Below are positions 1 to 7,700 of a DNA stretch of 18,230 bases, one piece after another; positions within the stretch are counted from its first letter, which is position 1, and every line of letters starts with the position of its first letter. The translations under genes were made by a program, and so were the position numbers. The notes under the pieces are model-generated. The model did not search any database and was not told the DNA's origin. It saw only the letters and a program-made list of their open reading frames with translations. Location: the NCBI GenBank assembly GCA_002505455.1, contig DAVB01000065.1:1-18230 (forward strand), given 5' to 3'. Origin of the DNA: Euryarchaeota archaeon UBA52 (GTDB lineage: Archaea; Thermoplasmatota; Poseidoniia; Poseidoniales; Thalassarchaeaceae).

Positions 1-31
1 CAAACTGACCATTTTCGCAGTACTCTCCCGA

Positions 32-109
32 TGGTGGGCCTGCCAGGATTTGAACCTGGGTCGTGCGACCCCCAGCCGCGAAGTATAGGCCAAGCTAACC
101 TACAAGCCC
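32..109 (-). tRNA. tRNA-Pro (anticodon GGG), 3' CCA encoded
   Basis: Read on the minus strand this folds as a tRNA. The acceptor arm GGGCTTG pairs with CAGGCCC (one G-T wobble), followed by discriminator A and an encoded CCA. The D arm begins GGTTAGCTTGG. The anticodon loop is CTGGGGG, giving anticodon GGG (proline). The T arm is CCAGG-TTCAAAT-CCTGG. The outermost anticodon-stem pair would be C-A, and the D stem has a weak innermost pair, so the fold is slightly imperfect but all arms are present. No intron is seen. It lies about 50 bases downstream of rpoN on the same strand, so it could be processed from the ribosomal-protein transcript. Confidence 0.9.
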
Positions 110-153
110 TTTCAGGATGATACAGCGCTAATCTGTTCGCTCAAAGCCTTGCC

Positions 154-169
154 GATGTCTTCAGACATC
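154..169 (-). other. Perfect hairpin across the rpoN stop codon
   Basis: The 16 bases GATGTCTTCAGACATC form a 7-bp perfect inverted repeat around two central bases (or a 6-bp stem with a 4-base loop). The rpoN stop codon lies inside it. No T-run follows on the minus strand, so it is not a classical intrinsic terminator. Its place between the last mRNA gene and the tRNA suggests an RNA-processing or mRNA 3'-end structure, but that role is inference. Confidence 0.4.
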
Positions 170-367
170 TCGGGGAAGGCTGAATGGGGCTATATCATCT
201 ATCAGATCAATATGGCCGACGAACATCCGTCTGCAACAATATCTGTTCAAGGATAAATCGTCGAGGACTGCCTGAGGATCTTCCCCTGCTGCGGTGCGCT
301 CGGTGTATTTCTTGTATAGGTGAGCGATCACTTTACCGCAACTCCAACATCTAACTGGTATCAACAT
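161..367 (-). CDS. rpoN: DNA-directed RNA polymerase subunit N (Rpb10)
   Basis: A 68-residue protein matching the archaeal/eukaryotic Rpb10 family in length and motifs. It has an N-terminal zinc site with CWSCG at residues 7-11 and the paired cysteines of RYCCRRM at about 43-49, the unusual CxxC...CC zinc bundle of this family. It sits at the polymerase assembly platform with subunits D, L and P. The start is supported by a GGTGA Shine-Dalgarno-like sequence about 7 bases upstream of the ATG. The gene begins 6 bases after the rps9 stop, in the L13-S9-rpoN order common in archaea, so it is co-transcribed with ribosomal proteins. Not to be confused with bacterial sigma-54, which shares the symbol. 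Confidence 0.95.
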   Translation of the reverse strand: MLIPVRCWSCGKVIAHLYKKYTERTAAGEDPQAVLDDLSLNRYCCRRMFVGHIDLIDDIAPFSLPRDV

Positions 368-373
368 CTCAAT

Positions 374-814
374 TCACCTGTAGGACTTCTGCCATTTCTT
401 CCTAGCGCCCCGACCCATTTGATGCTTGGGTTCTTTGCGCCTTGGATCATTGACTAACAATGTTCGATCAAATCTCAAAAACTCATCGCGGAGCTCTTCA
501 TCGAGCCCCGCAGCGCCGTCATTGAAGTGTACAAGGCCACGAGCGATTGCAGTTCGAATCGCGTCTACCTGGCCCATGATGCCTCCTCCAGTCACGTCGA
601 CGGCGATGTCAACTGTGGATAGCCTGTTCATGGCCTCGGCTATCTTCACGGGCTCTAACACCTTCCTTCGGGCTAATTCGGGTTCTATTATGTGAATCGG
701 CTTGGAGTTGACTCTGATTCTCCCATTGCCTTCTCTGACAGTAGCACGGGCTACTGCGGTCTTCCTCTTACCGCTCGTCTCAACGGTCTTCTTCCTCTGC
801 TTCTTAGCCATCAT
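374..814 (-). CDS. rps9: 30S ribosomal protein S9 (uS9)
   Basis: A 146-residue archaeal uS9. Hallmarks are the N-terminal TSGKRKTAVARATVREGNG segment, the central VDVTGGGIMGQVDAIRTAIA stretch and the very basic C-terminus ending RKKWQKSYR, whose tail reaches the ribosomal P site in known ribosomes. The ATG overlaps the rpl13 stop codon (ATGA), so translation is probably coupled. A second ATG follows immediately, so the protein may be one residue shorter. It is the third gene of the L18e-L13-S9-rpoN operon. Confidence 0.96.
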   Translation of the reverse strand: MMAKKQRKKTVETSGKRKTAVARATVREGNGRIRVNSKPIHIIEPELARRKVLEPVKIAEAMNRLSTVDIAVDVTGGGIMGQVDAIRTAIARGLVHFNDGAAGLDEELRDEFLRFDRTLLVNDPRRKEPKHQMGRGARKKWQKSYR

Positions 815-1296
815 GCATCACTCCAACGAGATGTCTTCGCACCCAAATGCTTGCTGATGTCTCCAAGACGGACAAAACGATCTGGAAGAGGTCGATCTAT
901 CTTGCTTGTGTCGCCCCATTCATGTCCTTCCGGGAGGGCTTCTCCCTTGAGGTTGGCGGGGGTTCCGATCATGACTCTGAGGTCTTTTACGGCCTGACGC
1001 CCGCTGGACTTCTTTTGATATGGGAGCATGCCACGAACGGTTCTCTTGAGGATCATGTCCGGCATACGAGGGAAGAACGGGCCCTTCCTCGGGTGATTTA
1101 GCTTGTACTTACGATCGTAATCGGCTAGGATTCTGTCTTTGGCGCCCGTCACTATGGCCTTTTCAGCGTTGATGATTATGACTCGCTTTGGGTCGCCCTC
1201 TCTACGAGTGACCAGCAGGGTGCTGGCAACATGGCTTGCAAGTCGGCCTAGGACTTTGTCCTGGGCATCGAAAACGAGTGTGTCTGCTTCAACCAA
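811..1296 (-). CDS. rpl13: 50S ribosomal protein L13 (uL13)
   Basis: A 161-residue archaeal uL13. The N-terminus reads VFDAQDKVLGRLASHVAS, a conserved L13 opening. It continues with RVIIINAEKAIVTGAK and the RTVRGMLPYQKKSSGRQAVK region that binds 23S rRNA. The start ATG lies inside the end of rpl18e (8-base overlap) and the stop overlaps the rps9 start, consistent with a tightly coupled operon. The C-terminal extension (WGDTSKIDRPLPDRFVRLG) is typical of the longer archaeal forms. Confidence 0.96.
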   Translation of the reverse strand: MVEADTLVFDAQDKVLGRLASHVASTLLVTRREGDPKRVIIINAEKAIVTGAKDRILADYDRKYKLNHPRKGPFFPRMPDMILKRTVRGMLPYQKKSSGRQAVKDLRVMIGTPANLKGEALPEGHEWGDTSKIDRPLPDRFVRLGDISKHLGAKTSRWSDA

Positions 1297-1654
1297 GAAT
1301 CCTCACCCCCTTTCCACTTGGATTGTCTTTCATCAGATCGCGGATCGACATTACTCGTCCGCCTGCGGCTTCTATCTTGGAGCGGGCACCGGCGCTTACA
1401 CTGTATGCGGCGACGCTCGGGGAGCCGATGACGTCACCACTACCCAGAAGCTTGCCTGGGACGAGTATTGTCTCGTCTTCTCTTGCAGTCCTAGATAGCC
1501 GACTCAAATTCGGCTCGGCCCAGTTACTCCGACTGGTCTCCAGTCTTAGCGCGACGTCTCGCCACAGTGCTGCACCAGTTGACCTGCTCTGCGCCTTCAA
1601 ATCGCCAATCAAGGCGATAAGGGCATTATTGGTCTTCTTACTGTTGCTACTCAT
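1289..1654 (-). CDS. rpl18e: 50S ribosomal protein L18e (eL18)
   Basis: A 121-residue member of the archaeal/eukaryotic eL18 family, which is absent from bacteria. Recognisable segments are the N-terminal helix TNNALIALIGDLKAQS, the central VPGKLLGSGDV motif and the C-terminal IEAAGGRVMSIRDLMKDNP. It is the first gene of the operon. A GAGGGAG purine tract about 5-11 bases before the ATG is a plausible ribosome binding site. RNA polymerase subunit D often precedes L18e in archaea but does not here. Instead the end of the giant surface-protein gene lies 107 bases upstream. Confidence 0.95.
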   Translation of the reverse strand: MSSNSKKTNNALIALIGDLKAQSRSTGAALWRDVALRLETSRSNWAEPNLSRLSRTAREDETILVPGKLLGSGDVIGSPSVAAYSVSAGARSKIEAAGGRVMSIRDLMKDNPSGKGVRILG

Positions 1655-1716
1655 ATGACTCCCTCGACGTTATCGGGTAGGCCGGGCACCTCAGGTCCTG
1701 TTAAGAACCCCACGGG

Positions 1717-1739
1717 CAAAACGTAGCCCCCTATGGGGC
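1717..1739 (-). terminator. Possible terminator of the giant gene
   Basis: On the minus strand, about 20 bases past the stop of the 2661-residue gene, GCCCC-ATAG-GGGGC forms a 5-bp GC-only hairpin, followed by TACGTTTT. This resembles a hairpin plus short T-run terminator. Archaeal terminators usually depend on the T-run alone, and this one is short, so the call is tentative. The same 107-base gap must also contain the start of ribosomal operon transcription. I see no convincing TATA box there (TTCTTAACA near 1699-1707 is the best weak match). Confidence 0.3.
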
Positions 1740-1761
1740 GGTGTACGCCGATAAGCAACCT

Positions 1762-4700
1762 TCAGATTTTGAACCCGACCTGCTCTTCGGAGCTTTCATC
1801 CGTGCCCGCGATCCTTACTTGTCCTTCAGAGTCGACAAAACTGCCTGCTTTGGTGGAAGCCCCGTACATCGTCATTCCCTCTGACCTAATGCGGCTCAAC
1901 ATGCTCTCTCCAAGCGACTTGGACAGATGGCTGATGATGTTCTGAAGTGCTGCTATCGCCCTATCTCTCTGATCTGCACCGATCTCGTGATCTGAATATC
2001 TAGCCTCTTCGAAGATGCTGAAGAACTCTGAAAGGTCCTCTGGGGGAGCTATGCCTCCTAACATCTGATTGACCGCATGTTCGAATTCTCGGGTGGTTTC
2101 ATACACCTTCTTCATAGCTCCTCGCTGCCTGAAGAACTTGACTAGATCCTTGTAGCAATTGAAAATGGTCTCGATATACGAGTTTCTTCCTTGGAGGGCC
2201 CACAAAGAATCTGTGAGTATGCCTCTGAGGATTTCTATACGACGTCGCTCGATGTAATTTCTGTACATGTATGCTGCGAGAAGTAGCGTGGAGACTGCAA
2301 TTAACGAGAGAATCGTTATGATTCTGGCGGTGAAGAAGCTTTGCTGGTCCACCTCTGCCGGGTCAGCAAGTCTGATTCTAGGGGTGTTATCGAGATCTGA
2401 ACTTACGAATCGATAGTCTCCCTGGAACTCAACTTCAATCCTCCATTCCCCATTCACTGCTTCGGGTCCGCCAAGACTGGCTGACTGTTCACCTGGGAGA
2501 TCCTCGCCCGTATACTCGAAGCTGAAGTTGGCAACTCCTTGTTCGGATGTTGTTGTGAAGTAGACCTTGAACAGCTCCCACCCCGTGCCATTGTTGAAAT
2601 ATTGCGTGAAAACAACGGTCTGACCTTCGACGGCAAGATCGATCCTGTCTCGTAAAATTGCTACTGAGCCTTCTACGACTTCTCCGACCTGGTATCCCTC
2701 TGGACGAGCCCATTGCTGACTGAGTAGTATATCCACTCGGCTTTGAACGAGAACCTCCACATCTACGAAAGAGCCGTTGATCACGGGTGCAGTCTCAATC
2801 TGACAGCCTCCCGGCACTGATCGGGTTGGCTCGTATGCGATCCTGACTGTTCTGAAGCCCTCGAGCTGGTCCCCGCTAGGATCTACACCACGCTGGCTCG
2901 GATTGTCCTCTTTATCGCCGGAGAACCATTCGACCGACCCGGTCCCGTCGTTTGTGCGAGCGGTGGCAAACGGTCTCGTATTCGTCTCAGGGTCTAGGTA
3001 GATGTTCAGACATTTTCCTCCAACCGGGTTTCCATTAACCTGAGTTAGCCTGGCATCGAAGTGGAATGATTCCTTGAGATACAGAACGGGGAACACGCTA
3101 CCGTTGGCAAACGTGTATGTATCAACGTCATTCCTGAAGGGCCCTATCTCGATCATCTGGAGTGTTGAGTTAGAATAGACGGGGAACAACAACGTCTTGG
3201 TCGCGTTGAGATATCTGTAGCGATCTGCATTCTCCCAAGAATTGTATCTAACTTGGACTTTCGCCTGGCCCGCTTGGACGCCTTCCAAGGAGCACATTAT
3301 TTCGAAGAAGCCGTTTATGTCGGTAGTCCCTGGTAGACAGGTTCTGATTCCAAGTTGGCTGCCTAGCATCTCATAATCGACTTTGACGTTCCTGAAGCTC
3401 AAGTTACGTCCGAGTTCATCTACGAGTTGTCCTGTCACGGTCATTGGCTTCTGTATCGATTCACCTGTTATGGGGTCGGCCTCCGAGGTGTAGACGACTT
3501 GTTCATCGACGCTCAAAGAGGTCTCACCAAGAAGATAGAATCCCTCTTCTTGGAACTGAAGCACTCTTCGATAGTGATCGTTGTACAGATCTTGTGTGCA
3601 TTCATCCCATGCACCAGCGATTTCAAGCGCGTTGGGCCCCAGTGGCCCGCAGCCCTCGTGAGGCAGATTCTCATTGAATCTGAGAATCACGTTGACTGGG
3701 CCGAAGCCATCAGGAAGGAATGATTGGGCATCTGATGTGAGTATCTCGGGGTCGAGAGTCATCTGATGTGTTATTGCGCCTGCGCTCGGACATAGATTGT
3801 CAACTATCTTCCTATGTACGCGGTCTTCGAAGTCTAATCCCTCCATTATCAGGGTCACAGTCCCTCCATTTTCACCGCATCCATCTAGCGCCTGACCGGA
3901 GTCTTTCTCAAACGCCGTGCGATTATCGTCAGTCACCTGGGCGGTGAAATACCAGTCTTGTCCGCTCATCAGAGGGCCTGAAACACTGGTTTGGAGGTCG
4001 ATGTACGTGCGTGAGACCACCCAAAGGTCTGTCTGGCCTTCAGATGATTGGTGGAGCATGTCACCAGAATACGTGTATGAAAGGGTGAATGCCCCTAAGG
4101 GGTGGTCCTGACCAATGGTAAGGTTCACCCTGAATATGCCATTCTTGTCCGTGGAAGTAAGTCCGTTTGATCCGTCTGCGTCCCATGAATAGGTGACTGG
4201 TACCTCTCTAAGGGGCTGCAGGGAGTTATCGACGAGTCTGACTTCAACTGTTCGATTGACTCCTCTGTATAGCCTGGCATCGTCTACAGGCAGGAACTGG
4301 CTCGTTCCGATGACTGTGACATTGACGTAGGCACCTGTTGTCGATAAGATTGAGGATTGGTTTCCTGTGAAGTAGAAGTTAGAGTTGGTGAAGTCCGCCT
4401 TCACCCCATAGGTCCCAGCAGCATATTGAGAGTACCATGACCAGTTGTAGTCGAATTGCGCCTTGCCGTCTACCATGTTGGGAACTCTTGCGAAGCCGGT
4501 CTCTTGAGCTCCTGCAAAGACAAGGTTCTGATCGAGGTCGACTTGCAGGGCAATGGCGTCTTGCGCCCATGGTACAAACGTCCTGTTGTATACCTCGCCG
4601 ACGACTCTGAGGGACTCGCCTGTGAAGAGTTCTGGTATTATTTCGCATCTAACCGGGCTAAATGGGTCTGTTGGGTCAGCAGGACCGCAGGGTGGAGCGT

Positions 4701-7700
4701 TGAAGTCCCCTCCATTCTGCATTGCTACAGACCAGTGGGTTAGGTTTGCCGATAGGAAAGGTCTGAGTTTGGCTGCTTCCCCATCTAGTCCGGCGGGGGT
4801 GCCGTCCCAGAGTAGTGGGTATGGCTTACCCAAACTGGCTTCTTCAAATGCTATCCCCGCGCTGTTCAGAGAAGGTGCGTGGAACAACGCCCTCCATGCC
4901 CCGAATGAAGATCCTGTGAATTGGGTCGCATCCCAATAGTAAACTGGTCTTATCGAAGTCGTGTACATGACAGCTTCAATGTACATTCTGTGCATTGAGC
5001 GGATGTAGAATGTTTCTGACTCGCTTCCATTGAGGTGCGGGAATGGCCACTCATCTCCAAGATCGGGTCGTGAAAAGCCGATGAATTCGTAATCGCCGAC
5101 TGGCAGAGACGTGTTCGTATATGTGTATCTGTCAACTACCTCGTGTGTCTTCGCGTTGTCATCCCACACGATTTCCTCATAGCCGCCGCTTGGTTGGCCT
5201 ACCCCATTATCCATTGTCGAGTTCCAACGTACTTGCTTCCAGAAGCCCTGTGCGCCTTGTTCCTGGACGAATGTAAGGGAAACCCATCCTTTCGAATCGG
5301 CTCTATACCCAAATCCGTATCCATCGAACAAAGTGGGTACAGACCTGTTCCCGAATGGTCCCCCGGCTACAGTAAAGGATACCGGGGCATGTTTGATTCG
5401 ATTGTCGAATATTCCTCTTTCCCAATCAGCATGGTAGTGAACCTTGTAATCGACGAATAATGGCTGCTCATCGCTTCTGAAGTAGGTCCATGAGACATAA
5501 TCGACAGTGGTGTTGGCCCTTACTTCCAGCGGTGCGGGGGTGGAAGACGATCCGTCGTGGGCGAACATCTCGATGACGTCGGCACGCAGGTTGTATCTAG
5601 TGGAGGGGCCCACCTCAATGTCTTCGGGGTATAGATACTGACCGACTGTGAAATTGCCTCCTTCGTCCGTGAGCACTTCAACGGTCCTAAGCGTCTCTGT
5701 GGAGTTCCTCTGGTATTCAATGACAATTCTCACAGGGAGATCCGCGCCTGGCACGAACGCTCCTGTCTCAAGGTTCAACACATCTACCCTACCAGTGAAT
5801 ACTGCTGGGAACTGAGCGTCTAGCCAAACAGTCTGTATAGGGTCCAAAGTAATGCGAGTTGGTGGTTTGTCATCAGCGTCTAGAATGCAATCATTGTCAT
5901 TATCCCAGTCGCTGGCAGGGTACTCTGCTCCACTGGAATCTGTACATGTAGCGCCCTCTTCGAGATGATCCCAATCGACGTCTGGTATTCCGTCTGTGTC
6001 ATCGTCCTCATCAAGGCTATCGGGCCCGGTCGATGCGTTCGTCGGATTGTGCAGGCCTGCTCCGGTGCCGTAGTCATCGTGATCCCATGGGTTAGTCGAA
6101 TTGGATCCGTATCTAGTTGGCCAAAGCATGACTTCGTCCTCGTCATTCATCCCATCTTCATCGTCATCGAGGTCTATATCGTCCCGAAGCCCGTCATTGT
6201 CGTGGTCCCAGGGAGCTACAGGATGAGATGCTCCTCCCCCTGCTTGCTCGATTGTATTGGATATCCCGTCTCCATCCCAGTCCGTGTCTGTCCAATCTGG
6301 AATTCCATCATTGTCGTGGTCCCATGGGCTTTGTTCTTCGCCCCTGAAGCATATCAACTCTTGATCTACATCTAATACTCCGTTGTTATCATCGTCTGGA
6401 TCTTCGCCGTCAGGAACTCCGTCGTTATCGTTGTCCACATCATAGTACTGAGGGAACAGCAAGCCCTGACCAAGCCTGCCTCTGTCCCAAACGGACTGGT
6501 ACCAGCCATCTCCATCAGGGTCTGTATCGGTTCCATCATCGTCGTGATCATCGCAATTATATCCGGTGAAGAAGTTCCCCAACGGCTCAGTGTTGGAGTC
6601 GTCGTCGAGATCGTCATTTACATCGATCTCAAAGAAGTCCCATACGCCATTGTTATCGTCGTCGACGTCCCAATGATCGTAAACACCATCGAAGTCGTCA
6701 TCTAAATCGGCGGTATCGTTAACCATGCAAGATGGATTCAAAGTTCCAGTCACTGGGGCACCACAATCGTCGTCTGGATCGACGTTGTTATCCAGAAGGT
6801 CGGCTACTTCGTCTGGGAACAGGTTTCCATTGGGATCTGCAACCCACTGGAAAAATCCGAAGTTGATTCCCACGTAGGCTGTCCACAAATCTCTGTTATT
6901 GATCATCTTGTCAAATCCGACAGCGGCAGAGGGGCCAGCGTCTTGATTGCCTAGGAAATCAAAATGGAAGCAGTTCCTTTCACAAGTGAAGTCGTTTATC
7001 CCAGCTGAATTTTCACCCCCATATGGACCGTCAGTGTAGAGGGGGTCTGGCCTTGATGAGTAAGGCAGGGTAAATGGGACACCGTTTACTGAGCTGGCAT
7101 CTGCTAGGGGGAATCCATAAAGCCATGCAAGAGCGAGACCACAGGCTGTCGGGCCGGCGGACAGCCCCAACAGGAATGCCATCGATATATCGCATTCGCC
7201 GTCATCTAGAGATCCGCCATATGCAGGGTCATTGACATCGTAACGACCGTCTGATCCCTCATCACGGTCCCACCAGTTAGGTACGCCGTCGGCGTCCATG
7301 TCGACATCAACGCCATTGATGAGTGAGTCTCCATCCATATCGATGTCAAAGTAATTATTGCCGTTCCAAGGGCTCCATTTCATCATCACATGCCAGTACA
7401 TCTCTGGGACATTGCCATTGGATACGATTGTGGGCGGGCCGAGTGTGAAGTCGTCTTGATAGCCGTTGTAGGGCAGGACAAACCCATGCTCCTCGAAAAA
7501 GGGGCTGAAGTGCCAGAACATGTCCCAATGAAGGGTGCCTGTTCCTGTGTATAGGCCGCTATCAGCAGAGCCGTCTATGGTGTCTCCATCCTGATGCGAG
7601 TACGAATTGTCGAACTGGTCGGTGTTGTCGTTGTCGACTACGCCGCAATTGCCATCATCGGGGTCATAAAGATCGGAAATGCCATCATTGTCGTCGTCCC

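Noticed and set aside
1..31. Possible start of another minus-strand gene (ATG at 10-12 reading MVSL)
   Set aside because: Only four codons are in the window. A GGGAG tract lies upstream but is too little evidence to call a gene.
1236..1658. 140-codon plus-strand open frame across rpl18e
   Set aside because: It is antisense to the clear L18e and L13 genes and has no recognisable protein features.
5965..6375. Long plus-strand open frame, rich in Val/Ile, opposite the Asp-rich repeats
   Set aside because: It is the antisense of repeated GAT/GAC codons (giving ATC/GTC), which lacks stops by composition. It has no start context or family resemblance. The same applies to plus-strand frames near 8242-8737 and 7713-8180.
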